Source of the DNA: Sphingomonadaceae bacterium
Lineage (GTDB): Bacteria; Pseudomonadota; Alphaproteobacteria; Sphingomonadales; Sphingomonadaceae
Assembly: GCA_029268145.1 (NCBI GenBank)
Contig: JAJUHA010000014.1
Coordinates: 1-46,098 of the forward strand
DNA length: 46,098 nucleotides
Direction of reading: 5' to 3'
How positions within the stretch are numbered: the first letter of the stretch is position 1; each line of letters starts with the position of its first letter. The notes beneath the pieces are model-generated. The model saw only the letters and a list, made by a program, of their open reading frames with translations, had not been told where the DNA came from and did no database searches. This document shows, one piece after another, positions 1-8,640 of this stretch. Position numbers and translations under genes: made by a program.

Positions 1-1016
1 AGGCCGGCGAAGGGCCGGCCGGGCGGCGCGGGGGCCGGGGCTGGCGGCTCCGGCCCGGCGAGGCGCGCGGCGATGGCCGTTTCGGCCGCCTCGCCGAGCT
101 GGCGGTCGTGGTAGGCGGCGGCGAGCCGGCGGAGCGGCAGGTAGAATTCGCCGGCGAGGGCAAGGGCGAAGAAGGCCTGCGGGAGCGAGAGCGTCTCGGG
201 CACCGGCACGGGCAGCAGCCCGAGCAGCTGGAAGCCGCAGTAGACCGCGACCATGGCGACGGCGAGCGCGGCGAAGAACTCGATGATCCCGCCCGAGACA
301 AAGGCGATGCGGAGGGTGGCGAGCGTGCGGCTGGCCACCTCGCGGGTCGCGGCCTCAAGCTGGGTGGCGATGCGGCCGGCGGCGCCGAAGTGGAGGATCA
401 TCGGCAGCGCCCGAACCCTATCGACGAACAGGCCGGTCAGCCCCGAGAGCGCCGCGACCTGGCGCTCGGCCGATGCGCGCGCGGCCGTGCCGGCGAGCGC
501 CATGCCGACGCCGAAGGGGAGGAGCGTGGCAAGAAGGATGAGCGCCGAGACCGGGCTTGCCAGCGCGACCATGGCCGCCACCAGCAGCGGGGCGAGGACG
601 GCGGCCTGGCGCAGCGGGCGGTGGCGCGCGGCAAGCCCCTCGAGCATCTCGACCTCGGAGACGGCGGTGGCCGCCTCCTCGCCGGCGAGGCGGCCCGCGC
701 TCCACCCCGTGGCAAGAAGTCGCGGCAGCAGGCGGGCGCGGACCTGCGCCTTGGCAGCGCTTGCCGCGGCCATTCCGGCGGCTGCGGCGCGCGCCTGGAT
801 CGCCGAGCGCACGGCGCCGGCGAGCGCCACGAGACCTGCCCCCGAGACGAGGCCAAGCCCTTGTCCGGACGCGAGACCCTCGACGGCGAGGGCGAGGCCG
901 AGGGCGAAGGGAAAGGCCGCGGCGGCATCGGCCAGGAACCACCAGGTCGCGGCATCGAGCCTCCGCCACGGCGCCGCGGGAGCCCTTGGCGCGGCAGTCG
1001 GGAAAATGGCAGTCAT
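1..1016 (-). CDS. cydD: Thiol reductant ABC exporter subunit CydD (3' end outside window)
   Basis: This is the N-terminal membrane part of CydD, half of the CydDC ABC exporter that moves glutathione and cysteine to the periplasm and is needed to assemble cytochrome bd. The frame stays open from the ATG at 1016 to the left edge, about 338 codons, so the ATPase domain lies outside. The family is recognisable from segments such as GLFVDRVRALPMILHFG, a hydrophobic GGIIEFFAALAVAMVAVYCGF stretch and GEFYLPLRRLAAAYHDR, which match the CydD rather than the CydC half. It is divergent from cydA with an 84-nt gap, so the two share a promoter region. No good Shine-Dalgarno precedes this ATG, so the exact start is less sure than the identity. 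Confidence 0.85.
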   Translation of the reverse strand, partial: MTAIFPTAAPRAPAAPWRRLDAATWWFLADAAAAFPFALGLALAVEGLASGQGLGLVSGAGLVALAGAVRSAIQARAAAAGMAAASAAKAQVRARLLPRLLATGWSAGRLAGEEAATAVSEVEMLEGLAARHRPLRQAAVLAPLLVAAMVALASPVSALILLATLLPFGVGMALAGTAARASAERQVAALSGLTGLFVDRVRALPMILHFGAAGRIATQLEAATREVASRTLATLRIAFVSGGIIEFFAALAVAMVAVYCGFQLLGLLPVPVPETLSLPQAFFALALAGEFYLPLRRLAAAYHDRQLGEAAETAIAARLAGPEPPAPAPAPPGRPFAG

Positions 1017-1100
1017 GCAGGAGGCCCGGTGGCACGGGCCTAGCGCAGCGGCTAGGGTGCGGCAATCCCGGCCAGGTGCCGGGAGTGGCAGAGGTGCCCG

Positions 1101-2690
1101 ATGGTCGATCTTGCCGTTGTCGAGATGTCGCGCCTGCAGTTCGCGCTGACCGCCATGTACCATTTCCTGTTCGTGCCGCTCACGCTCGGCCTCTCCTTCC
1201 TGCTCGTCATCATGGAGAGCATCTACGTGATGACCGGGCGCACGGTGTGGCGCGACATCACCCGCTTCTGGGGCAAGCTGTTCGGGATCAACTTCGTCCT
1301 CGGGGTCTCGACCGGCATCACCATGGAGTTCCAGTTCGGCACCAACTGGTCCTATTATTCGCACTTCGTCGGCGACGTGTTCGGTGCCCCGCTCGCCATC
1401 GAGGGGCTGATGGCCTTCTTCCTCGAGGCGACCTTCGTGGGGCTCATGTTCTTCGGCTGGGACCGGCTGTCGAGGCTCGGCCACCTGTTCGTGACCTTCA
1501 TGGTCGCGCTGGGCACCAACCTCTCGGCGCTGTGGATCCTGATTGCCAATGGCTGGATGCAGAACCCGGTGGGCGCGGCCTTCAACCCCGACACGATGCG
1601 GATGGAGGTGACGAGCTTCTACGACGTGCTGATGAACCCGGTGGCGCAGGCCAAGTTCGTCCACACCGTCTCGGCGGGCTATGTGACCGCCTCGGTCTTC
1701 GTGCTGGGGGTTTCGGCCTGGTACCTGCTCAAGGGCCGGCATCTGCAGCTGGCCCGCCGCTCCTTCGCGGTGGCGGCCGCCTTCGGGCTGGCCTCCTCGC
1801 TCTCGGTCGTCGTGCTCGGTGACGAATCCGGCTATGTGCTGACCGACAACCAGCGGATGAAGCTCGCCGCGATCGAGGCGATGTGGCACACGGAAGAAGC
1901 CCCCGCCGGCTTCACCGCGGTCGGCATTCCCGACATCGCCGAGCAGAAGACCCACTATGCCGTGCACGTGCCCTATGTGCTCGGCATCATCGCGACGCGG
2001 AGCCTCACGGGGGAAGTGAAGGGCATTTCCGAGCTGGTGGAGACCGCCGAGACGCGGATCCGCCTTGGTATCCTCGCCCATGACGCGCTCGAGCGGGTGA
2101 AGGCCGACCGCACCGACATGGCGGCGCGCGCCGACTTCGCCCGCTACCAGGCGCATCTCGGCTGGGGCTATCTGCTCAAGCGCTATGTCGCCGACCCGCG
2201 GATGGCGGACGATCTGACCATCGCCAAGGCGGCCCGCTCGGTCGTGCCGAACGTGCCGGTGCTGTTCTGGGCCTTCCGGCTGATGGCGGGCGCGGGCTTC
2301 TTCTTCATCGCCGTCTTCGCCTTCGCCTTCTGGCTGGCGACCCGGCACGACTTCGGCCGGACCTGGTTCCTGCGGCTTGCGGTTGCCATCATCCCGCTCC
2401 CGTGGATCGCCTCGCAGGCGGGCTGGCTGGTGGCCGAGCTGGGGCGGCAGCCCTGGGTGGTGGAAGGCCAGCTTCCCACCTTCCTCGCCGTCTCCTCGGT
2501 GACGCTCGCCCAGGTGTGGACCACCATCATCGGCTTCACCCTCCTTTACGGGATCCTGGCCGTCGTGATGGTGCGCCTCATGCTCGCCGCCATCCGCAAG
2601 GGGCCCGAGCCCGACCCGCGCTGGACCGAGGCGGACCAGCCGCGCGCCGGCGCCCCCGGGGCGGCGTGGCAGCCGCTGCCGGCGGAGTGA
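1101..2690 (+). CDS. cydA: Cytochrome bd ubiquinol oxidase subunit I
   Basis: CydA is the haem-bearing subunit of the high-affinity quinol oxidase in the inner membrane, which oxidises ubiquinol and reduces O2 to water. The 529-residue protein begins with the family signature SRLQFALTAMYHFLFVPLTLGL, with the axial His at about residue 21. It continues with FGINFVLGVSTGITMEFQFGTNW and the proton-path helix IEGLMAFFLEATFVGL, and carries the GRQPW motif and a Met in FWAFRLMAG in the C-terminal half. The length fits the long-Q-loop form, close to the E. coli protein. The ATG at 1101 has GAGGTG just upstream; a second Met eight codons in is possible. It is followed by cydB after 5 nt. Confidence 0.97.
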   Translation: MVDLAVVEMSRLQFALTAMYHFLFVPLTLGLSFLLVIMESIYVMTGRTVWRDITRFWGKLFGINFVLGVSTGITMEFQFGTNWSYYSHFVGDVFGAPLAIEGLMAFFLEATFVGLMFFGWDRLSRLGHLFVTFMVALGTNLSALWILIANGWMQNPVGAAFNPDTMRMEVTSFYDVLMNPVAQAKFVHTVSAGYVTASVFVLGVSAWYLLKGRHLQLARRSFAVAAAFGLASSLSVVVLGDESGYVLTDNQRMKLAAIEAMWHTEEAPAGFTAVGIPDIAEQKTHYAVHVPYVLGIIATRSLTGEVKGISELVETAETRIRLGILAHDALERVKADRTDMAARADFARYQAHLGWGYLLKRYVADPRMADDLTIAKAARSVVPNVPVLFWAFRLMAGAGFFFIAVFAFAFWLATRHDFGRTWFLRLAVAIIPLPWIASQAGWLVAELGRQPWVVEGQLPTFLAVSSVTLAQVWTTIIGFTLLYGILAVVMVRLMLAAIRKGPEPDPRWTEADQPRAGAPGAAWQPLPAE

Positions 2691-2695
2691 CGGCG

Positions 2696-3844
2696 ATGCC
2701 CATCCCCCTCGACTACGAGACGCTGCGCCTCATCTGGTGGCTCCTGCTCGGCGTGCTCCTCATCGGCTTCGCGCTGACCGACGGGTTCGACATGGGGGTG
2801 GCAGCCCTCCTCCCCGTCGTCGCCCGCACCGACGAGGAGCGGCGGCTGGTCATCAACAGCATCGGCGCGACCTGGGAGGGGAACCAGGTGTGGTTCATCC
2901 TCGGCGGCGGGGCGATCTTCGCGGCCTGGCCGCATGTCTATGCGATCAGCTTCTCCGGCTTCTATCTCGCCATGTTCGTCGTGCTGGTCGCGCTCATCCT
3001 GCGGCCCGTCGGGTTCAAGTACCGCTCGAAGAAGGCCGACCCGGCGTGGCGGCGGATGTGGGACTGGGCGCTCTTCGTCGGCGGCTTCGTGCCGGCGCTG
3101 GTCTTCGGGGTGGCGGTGGGCAATGTGCTCCTCGGCGTGCCCTTCCGGCTCGATTCCGACCTTCGCGCCACCTACGCGGGCGGGCTCCTCGACCTCTTCT
3201 CGCCCTTCGCGCTGCTCGCCGGCCTGCTTTCGGTGGCGATGCTGGTGCTGCACGGCGCCGGCTGGCTCGCCCTCAAGATCGAGGAAGGCCCGGTGCTTGC
3301 CCGCGCCCGCCGCTGGGGGGTGGGCGCAGCGCTGGCCTCGATCGTGCTTTTCGGGCTCGGCGGGCTGTTCGTGGCCTACGGCGGGCTCGGCTACCGGCTG
3401 GAAGGCGTGGTGGACCCCAGTGGCCCGTCCAACCCCTTCCTCACGAAGGCGGTGGCAGCGCCAGGCGCCTGGCTCGACAACTATGCGTCCGCGCCCAAGA
3501 CCCTCCTTGCGCCCCTGATCGGGTTTCTCGGGCCGGTGATGGCGCTCGTGGGCATCTGGCGGCGCGCCGACCTTCCCGTCTTCCTCGGCTCGTCGCTCGG
3601 CGCCTTCGGCATCATCGCGACCGCGGGCCTCTCCATGTTCCCCTTCCTCCTCCCCTCGTCGCTCGATCCGGCCTCGTCCCTGACCGTGTGGAACGCCTCG
3701 TCCTCGCATCTCACGATGTGGATCATGCTGCTGGCGACCCTCTTCCTCCTGCCGCTGGTGCTGCTCTACACCGCCTGGGTGTTCCGGGTGCTGTTCGGGC
3801 GGATCACGACCGAGGCGGTCCGCACCAATCCCGACTTCTACTAG
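2696..3844 (+). CDS. cydB: Cytochrome bd ubiquinol oxidase subunit II
   Basis: CydB is the second membrane subunit of cytochrome bd and stabilises the haem-bearing CydA. The 382-residue product is close to the usual family length. It starts MPIPLDYETLRLIWWLLLGVLLIGFALTDGFDMG-type, with the conserved GFDMG segment near residue 30, followed by NSIGATWEGNQVWFILGGGAIFAAWP, a hallmark of CydB. Several hydrophobic helices follow, and the tail contains FPFLLPSSLDP and TVWNASSS. The open frame extends upstream into cydA, but the ATG at 2696, five bases after the cydA stop, fits both family start and operon spacing. cydX follows 10 nt downstream. Confidence 0.97.
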   Translation: MPIPLDYETLRLIWWLLLGVLLIGFALTDGFDMGVAALLPVVARTDEERRLVINSIGATWEGNQVWFILGGGAIFAAWPHVYAISFSGFYLAMFVVLVALILRPVGFKYRSKKADPAWRRMWDWALFVGGFVPALVFGVAVGNVLLGVPFRLDSDLRATYAGGLLDLFSPFALLAGLLSVAMLVLHGAGWLALKIEEGPVLARARRWGVGAALASIVLFGLGGLFVAYGGLGYRLEGVVDPSGPSNPFLTKAVAAPGAWLDNYASAPKTLLAPLIGFLGPVMALVGIWRRADLPVFLGSSLGAFGIIATAGLSMFPFLLPSSLDPASSLTVWNASSSHLTMWIMLLATLFLLPLVLLYTAWVFRVLFGRITTEAVRTNPDFY

Positions 3845-3854
3845 GAGCCCGCCG

Positions 3855-3962
3855 ATGTGGTATTTCGCCTGGATCCTCGGTGTCGGCCTCGCCGTCGGCT
3901 TCGGCATCCTGAACGGGCTCTGGCACGAGTATCAGGCTGGCGAGCGCGGCGAGGACTATTGA
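3855..3962 (+). CDS. cydX: Cytochrome bd small subunit CydX
   Basis: This is a 35-residue single-pass membrane protein starting MWYFAWILGVGLAVGFG. The first eight residues equal those of E. coli CydX and the rest has the same plan: one hydrophobic helix, then a short charged tail (HEYQAGERGEDY). CydX binds CydA and stabilises the haem groups of the oxidase. It begins 10 nt after the cydB stop with AGGAGCCCGCCG as ribosome site, so it is the last gene of cydABX. It is too short for most gene callers, and its position plus the MWYFAW start decide the call. Confidence 0.95.
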   Translation: MWYFAWILGVGLAVGFGILNGLWHEYQAGERGEDY

Positions 3963-3993
3963 CGGGGGCGCCACCGCCGGCTTGACCGGCCGC

Positions 3994-5085
3994 ATGACCG
4001 CCGCGACCCGCCCCCGCCTCGATGACCCCCTCGTGCTGCCGCGCGGGCCGGCGTGGAAGAACCGCCTGGCGCTTGCGCCGCTCACCAACATGCAGAGCCA
4101 TGCCGACGGCACGCTCTCGCAAGCCGAGTTCCGCTGGCTCACGATGCGCGCCGCGGGCGGCTTCGCGCAGGTGATGACCTGCGCCGCCCATGTGCTGCCC
4201 GGCGGCCAGGCCTTTCCCGGCCAGCTCGGCATCTGGTCGGACGCGCATCTGCCCGGCCTTGCCCGGCTGGCCGCCGCCATCCGCGCGGCAGGGGCGGTTT
4301 CCTGCGTCCAGCTCCACCATGGCGGCCGCCGGGCCGACCCGAAGCTCACGGGCGAGACTCCGGTTTCCCCCTTCGCCTGCGCCGAGACCGGCGCGCGGGC
4401 GCTTTCGACCGGCGAGATCGAGCAGGTGATCGCGGGCTTCGCGGCCGCCGCCCGCCGCGCCGAGGCCGCCGGCTTCGACGGAGTCGAGCTGCACGGCGCG
4501 CATGGCTATCTCGTCGCCGCCTTCCTCGATTCCGAGAACAACCACCGAGCCGACGGCTGGGGCGGCGACTTCGCTGGCCGCAGCCGCATCTTCCTGGCGC
4601 TCGTCGAGGCGGTGCGCGCAGCGACCGGGCCGGCCTTCCAGCTCGGCATGCGGCTCTCGCCCGAACGCTTCGGGATCCGCCTCGCCGACGCCCGCCGGCT
4701 CGCCGGGCTGCTCCTCGCCTCGGGCCGGCTCGACTGGCTCGACCTCTCGCTCTGGGACGTGACCAAGGCGCCCGAGGATCCGGAGTTCGCCGGCACGCGC
4801 CTCATCGACCATTTCACCGACCTGCCGCGCCACGGTGCAGCGCTCGGGGTGGCGGGGAAGATCCTCTCGGCCGCCCGCGCCGATGCCTGTCTCGCCGGCG
4901 GGGCCGATTTCGTCTTCATCGGCCGCGGCGCCATCCTCCACCACGACTTCGCCGCCCGGGCGCTGGCCGATCCGGGCTTCTCTGCCCGGCCGCTCCCGGT
5001 TGCCCGCGCCGACCTCGCCGCCGAGGGGCTGTCCCCGGCGTTCGTCGACTACATGGCGACCTGGAAGGGGTTCGTGGCGGCCTGA
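3994..5085 (+). CDS. NADH:flavin oxidoreductase, Old Yellow Enzyme family
   Basis: A 363-residue FMN-dependent TIM-barrel ene-reductase-type protein. Visible family features are the N-terminal WKNRLALAPLTNMQS segment, LHHGGRRAD (the LxHxGR region), the substrate-binding ELHGAHGYL motif followed by FLDSENNHRADGWGGD, and a C-terminal FVFIGRGAI phosphate-binding stretch. Members reduce activated C=C bonds or act as 2,4-dienoyl-CoA reductases; the short form here lacks the Fe-S/FAD extension of the latter, so a single-domain enoate or enone reductase is more likely. Substrate unknown. A TTG 12 nt upstream also keeps the frame, but the ATG at 3994 is preferred. It is transcribed away from cydABX by only 31 nt and may be read through from it. 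Confidence 0.85.
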   Translation: MTAATRPRLDDPLVLPRGPAWKNRLALAPLTNMQSHADGTLSQAEFRWLTMRAAGGFAQVMTCAAHVLPGGQAFPGQLGIWSDAHLPGLARLAAAIRAAGAVSCVQLHHGGRRADPKLTGETPVSPFACAETGARALSTGEIEQVIAGFAAAARRAEAAGFDGVELHGAHGYLVAAFLDSENNHRADGWGGDFAGRSRIFLALVEAVRAATGPAFQLGMRLSPERFGIRLADARRLAGLLLASGRLDWLDLSLWDVTKAPEDPEFAGTRLIDHFTDLPRHGAALGVAGKILSAARADACLAGGADFVFIGRGAILHHDFAARALADPGFSARPLPVARADLAAEGLSPAFVDYMATWKGFVAA

Positions 5086-5171
5086 GCCGCGGACAGGCGG
5101 GGGCCGGGAGCCCGGGGTTCAGATCGACCTCGGAGCACCGTTGCGCGTCTCGGCCAACCCCCTGGAAGGAA

Positions 5172-5246
5172 TGGTGGGCGCGGCAAGGATTGAACTTGCG
5201 ACCCCTGCGATGTCAACACAGTGCTCTACCACTGAGCTACGCGCCC
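5172..5246 (-). tRNA. tRNA-Val (anticodon GAC)
   Basis: The minus strand folds into a full cloverleaf. The acceptor arm is GGGCGCG paired with CGCGCCC and followed by an encoded ACCA; the D arm is GCTC...GAGC. The anticodon stem CTGTG/CGCAG (one G-T pair) holds the loop TTGACAT with anticodon GAC, which reads valine codons GUC/GUU. The T arm is GCAAG-TTCAATC-CTTGC. It stands alone between the OYE gene and the DUF1838 gene. No integrase or duplicated 3' end is seen, so there is no sign that it is used as an attachment site. Confidence 0.96.
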
Positions 5247-5301
5247 ACGGCTTCCTCGCGGGAAGCGAGGCCATAGGGGAGGCGGCGGGCGCCTGCAAGC
5301 C

Positions 5302-6117
5302 TCATGCCGCCTGGAGCCGGCGGATTTCGGCGAGATCGGCGGGCGGTGCACGCCACAGCGGCGCGTCCGCCTCGACGTAGGCGCGCATCCGCGCCGGCAG
5401 GTCGAGGAAGCGTTCGTGCCGCCGGGTGACGAGGTGGAGCACCACCGGCCCGCCGCCAAGCGCGGGCGGGCCCTCGCCGGTGCGCAGCCAGGAGAGGGTG
5501 AAGGTGGAGGGATCGGCCTCGGGGTCCACCACGAAGTCGTAGTTCTCGAACGCCTGCATCCGCCGCGACGGGCCGATGGGGAGGTCGAGATAGACGGGTG
5601 CCGTGAAGACGAGGGTGCGGCCCTGGCGGCGCACCGCCATGTTGCCCCCTGGCCCGATGCGGGTGAGGCGGGCGCCTGCCCCCTGCTCGACGAAGGTCTC
5701 GACCCGGTCGCCGACGAGCCGGTAGGTGATGAACTGGTAGGGATAGGCAATCGGCGGGACGGGCGCGCCATCCGCACCCTTCAGTACCTCGCCGGTCGTC
5801 CGGTCGCGGTAGACGTAGATCTTGCGGTTGTACTGGTGGGCGAGCGGCTGGCCGGGCTCGGGCCAGTGGGCGCGCGCAGTGTCGAACCCCTCGAGGAAGG
5901 CGAGGAGCTCGCCCGAGGGGAAGGCGCGCACCGTCCCTTCCGAATACCAGAAGACGGGCGCGCCCGTGCCGGCGCGGATCCGGACCCAGGCGTCGAAGCT
6001 GGCGCGGTCGAACCCGCCCTCGGCGAGGAGGCCTTCGGTCGAGGCCCTGGCCGGGGCGGCGATCGGCATGGCCAGCCCGGCCAGCGCGCCGCCGAGGAGG
6101 GTTCGCCGCGCCAGCAT
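5302..6117 (-). CDS. DUF1838 family protein with Tat-type signal
   Basis: A 271-residue exported protein of unknown function. The N-terminus MLARRTLLGGALAGLAMP ending in AAPARAS has a twin arginine followed by a hydrophobic stretch and an AxA-like cleavage site, so Tat export is likely. The body resembles DUF1838 proteins: an FWYSEGTVRAFPSG-type segment, then RKIYVYRDRTTGEVL, AYPYQFITYRLVGDRVETFVEQG and a C-terminal WLRTGEGPPAL stretch. No catalytic residues are known for this family. It starts 10 nt after the stop of the TonB receptor gene on the same strand, so the two are co-transcribed and the protein probably serves uptake or first processing of the receptor's substrate. Confidence 0.72.
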   Translation of the reverse strand: MLARRTLLGGALAGLAMPIAAPARASTEGLLAEGGFDRASFDAWVRIRAGTGAPVFWYSEGTVRAFPSGELLAFLEGFDTARAHWPEPGQPLAHQYNRKIYVYRDRTTGEVLKGADGAPVPPIAYPYQFITYRLVGDRVETFVEQGAGARLTRIGPGGNMAVRRQGRTLVFTAPVYLDLPIGPSRRMQAFENYDFVVDPEADPSTFTLSWLRTGEGPPALGGGPVVLHLVTRRHERFLDLPARMRAYVEADAPLWRAPPADLAEIRRLQAA

Positions 6118-6127
6118 CGCGGGGCGC

Positions 6128-8458
6128 TCAGAAGCCGGCGCGGAACGCGACGCCGAACTGCCGGCCGGGCGCGCCGGTCACCAGCGGCGCCTGGTTCGAG
6201 AAGTTGACCGAGTCGAAGAAGCGGACGCCGGCTACCGGGGTCAGGTCGTTCGTCAGGTTGTTGGCGAAGAACTGGATGCCGTAGCGGGCGTTCGAGACCT
6301 CGATCCGGAGGTCGAGGGTCGTCTTGTCGCCGAAGAAGGCGAAGTTCTCGGCCCGAAGCCAGGTCTTCGACTGCCAGGAGAGGTCGACGCGGCCCGAGAG
6401 CTCATAGTCGGCGACGAGGGGCAGGCTGACGCGCGGCGAGATCAGGAACTTGTGCGACGGCACATAGGGCAGCTTGTTGCCGTCATAGTCGATGGGCGGC
6501 AGGCCGAGGGCAGTGAGCTGGCCGGCGAGCGAATCATCGACGAAGGCGCGATACTCGGCGTTCGTCCAGGCATAGTTGCCCACGATCGAGAGCCAGTCGG
6601 TGACTTCTGCCACGAAGTCGGTCTCGATCCCGAAAATCTCGGCGTCACCGACATTGCAGACATAGGTCCGCTGGGTGGTGGTGCCGCCGAACGTTGGCGG
6701 GTTCTGGCAGGCGACCTGCTGGTCGTTCCAGTCGGTGTAGTAGCCGGCGACATTGGCGATGAGGCGGCCGTCAAGCCAGCTGGTCTTGAGGCCAAGCTCG
6801 TAGTTCCAGCTATATTCCTCGTCGTAGGTGCGCTGGTCATCGGTGATGTTGAGGTTGGTGTTGAAGCCGCCGGTCTTCACGCCCTTGGCGACCGAGGCGT
6901 AGAGCATCCGCCCCTCGCCGAGGCGGGCATCGACGATGACGCGCGGAGTGACGAACTCGAAGTCCTGCTCAAGGTTGAAGACGCGGGTCGAGGCGCCGGG
7001 CGGCACGCCGAGGCGCGTCGGCGCCTGGCGGAAGGTCTGCCTCTCGGTCTCGTAGCGCAGCTCGCCGGTGACGCCGAGCCAGTCCACGGGCCGCAGCGTG
7101 CCCGAGGCGAAGACGGCCTTGCTCTTCGTCGTGGTGACCTGGTTCGGGTAGCCGAAACTGTTCGCCGTCGCCTGCGTCAGCGGTGCGAGGCTGCGGTCGA
7201 TCCCGTTCGAGTCATTGTCGTAGAAGAAGCCGCCGAAGAGCCAGGAGAAGCGGCCCTCGCCGTTCGAGGCGAGCCGAAGCTCCTGCGCCCAGTCGCGCAG
7301 GTAGCCGACGTTCGACGAGGTGGCGAAGCGCGACTGGCCGATCGGGATGGCGGGCACGAAGGGGAAGCCGAAGTTGGGGCAGCCGGTCGACGCCGGCGCC
7401 GTCGACGGCGTGTCGCACACGGTGTTGTCGCCGTCGAAGGTGTAGTCGACATTGCGCTTGTCGTAGGAGGTGAGCGAGGTGAGGGTGGCGAAGCCGGCGT
7501 CCCATTCGATCGTGAGGTTGGTGCGCAGCGAATCGCCGCGGGTGCCATAGGCGCCGGTGATCGGGTCGGGCAGGGTGTTCACCGTGACGCCGTCGCGCGG
7601 GATGCTGGGAAGCTCGCCCTTGTAGAAGAAGTTGCGGACCGTGCCGACCGGCGAGCCGGCGGGGCGGCCGGGGTTGGCGTTGGTGCGGATGACGCTGGAG
7701 GGCGGCTGGCCGCTGTCTTCCTCGGTGTAGGTGAGCCGCCAGGTGGCGCGCACATTGGGCGCGGCCTGGAGTTCGACCACGGCCTGGGCGCCATAGTCCT
7801 TGCTGAAGTCGACCCGGCCGCCGTCGATGCTGCTGGTGTAGAAGCCGTCGGTCTCGCGGTAGAAGCCGGCGAGGCGGATGCGGACGATGTCGGCGAGCGG
7901 GCCCGAAACTCCGCCGATGACCTTGACGAGGCCTTGCGTTCCGACCGAGACTTCACCATCGCCGGTCCAGACGTCGCTCGGGCGCTTGGTGACGTAGTTG
8001 ATGGCGCCGGCGAAGGTGTTGCGGCCGTAGAGCGCCGATTGCGGGCCCTTGACCACCTCGATCCGCTCGAGATCGTTCATCTCGAGATCGACGCCGGCCT
8101 TGCCCGAGAGATAGACGCCATCGAGGAAGACGCCGACGTTGAGCGCCCCGAAGGTCTGGGCGGCGCCGCGGATGATGGGAAGCTGGTTCTGGGCGCCGAA
8201 CAGCGGGGTGAAGTTGAGGCCGGGGGTGAGCTTGGCGAGATCGGCGAGGCGCTCGATCCGGGCGCTGCGGATCTCCTCGGTCGAGAAGGCCGAGATGGCC
8301 AGCGGCACCTCCTGGAGCGTCTCCTCGCGCTTGCGCGCCGTGACCACGATGTCGCCGAACATGGCCTCCTCGCCGGCGGCGACCTCGGGCGACGGGGTCT
8401 GCGCGAGGGCGGGCGATGCCAGCGTGGTCGCAACCGTGGCAAGCAGGAGAGCGCGCAT
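6128..8458 (-). CDS. TonB-dependent outer-membrane receptor (DUF1838-linked)
   Basis: A 776-residue ligand-gated outer-membrane channel. The signal peptide is MRALLLATVATTLASPALAQ. It is followed by the plug-domain start DIVVTARKREETLQEVPLAI (TonB-box/plug signature of the iron-complex receptor class, common in sphingomonad catabolic loci), LTPGLNFTPLFG and VVKGPQSALYGRNTFAGAINYVTK. A long beta-barrel then ends in ...GRQFGVAFRAGF with a terminal Phe. The open frame runs 66 nt further upstream, but the ATG at 8458 has GGAAGGGG as Shine-Dalgarno and opens the signal peptide. That Shine-Dalgarno sits in a perfect hairpin, and an inverted repeat lies 50 nt upstream. The substrate is unknown; the genomic link to the P450/beta-oxidation operon just upstream suggests a hydrophobic organic compound. 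Confidence 0.93.
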   Translation of the reverse strand: MRALLLATVATTLASPALAQTPSPEVAAGEEAMFGDIVVTARKREETLQEVPLAISAFSTEEIRSARIERLADLAKLTPGLNFTPLFGAQNQLPIIRGAAQTFGALNVGVFLDGVYLSGKAGVDLEMNDLERIEVVKGPQSALYGRNTFAGAINYVTKRPSDVWTGDGEVSVGTQGLVKVIGGVSGPLADIVRIRLAGFYRETDGFYTSSIDGGRVDFSKDYGAQAVVELQAAPNVRATWRLTYTEEDSGQPPSSVIRTNANPGRPAGSPVGTVRNFFYKGELPSIPRDGVTVNTLPDPITGAYGTRGDSLRTNLTIEWDAGFATLTSLTSYDKRNVDYTFDGDNTVCDTPSTAPASTGCPNFGFPFVPAIPIGQSRFATSSNVGYLRDWAQELRLASNGEGRFSWLFGGFFYDNDSNGIDRSLAPLTQATANSFGYPNQVTTTKSKAVFASGTLRPVDWLGVTGELRYETERQTFRQAPTRLGVPPGASTRVFNLEQDFEFVTPRVIVDARLGEGRMLYASVAKGVKTGGFNTNLNITDDQRTYDEEYSWNYELGLKTSWLDGRLIANVAGYYTDWNDQQVACQNPPTFGGTTTQRTYVCNVGDAEIFGIETDFVAEVTDWLSIVGNYAWTNAEYRAFVDDSLAGQLTALGLPPIDYDGNKLPYVPSHKFLISPRVSLPLVADYELSGRVDLSWQSKTWLRAENFAFFGDKTTLDLRIEVSNARYGIQFFANNLTNDLTPVAGVRFFDSVNFSNQAPLVTGAPGRQFGVAFRAGF

Positions 8459-8466
8459 CGGAATTC

Positions 8467-8493
8467 CCCTTCCGGTCAGTCTTGCCGGAAGGG
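8467..8493 (-). promoter_or_regulatory. Leader hairpin covering the TonB receptor Shine-Dalgarno
   Basis: CCCTTCCGG at 8467-8475 and CCGGAAGGG at 8485-8493 form a perfect 9-bp inverted repeat with a 9-nt loop. In the minus-strand mRNA the 3' arm holds the GGAAGGG of the ribosome site, ending 8 nt before the AUG at 8458. The stem would hide the site from ribosomes unless opened. The stem is seen directly; the regulatory role is inferred. A similar stem precedes the TonB gene at 29310. Confidence 0.6.
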
Positions 8494-8507
8494 TGCGGCA
8501 AGTGCGG

Positions 8508-8529
8508 CAAATTTGTCCAGACAACTTTG
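8508..8529 (-). promoter_or_regulatory. Inverted-repeat operator candidate upstream of TonB receptor
   Basis: The arms CAAATTTGTC (8508-8517) and GACAACTTTG (8520-8529) are 2 nt apart and complementary at 9 of 10 positions. The inner core is TTGTC-CA-GACAA. This AT-richer dyad stands out in GC-rich DNA, 50-72 nt before the receptor start, where a dimeric repressor would act. The binding protein is unknown. Confidence 0.5.
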
Positions 8530-8640
8530 CGCGGCCGCGCGCATGCAGGGTGGCCTGTTGCCCGAATGCCGCAGCAGCCGCGCGCCGGGCCCGGGCCGGA
8601 CGCAGGCGCCGAGGGCCGGTGCAGCGGTCGCCCGGCCGGC

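Noticed and set aside
1017-1100. FNR/Anr box in the cydD-cydA gap
   Set aside because: Oxygen control is expected for cytochrome bd, but no TTGAT-N4-ATCAA-like site is visible in the 84 nt.
5172-5246. tRNA-Val as integration site of a mobile element
   Set aside because: No integrase, no duplicated tRNA end and no change of gene style beside it.
8459-8640. Cobalamin or other large riboswitch before the TonB receptor
   Set aside because: The gap is short and shows only the small hairpin and the dyad; none of the conserved riboswitch blocks is visible.
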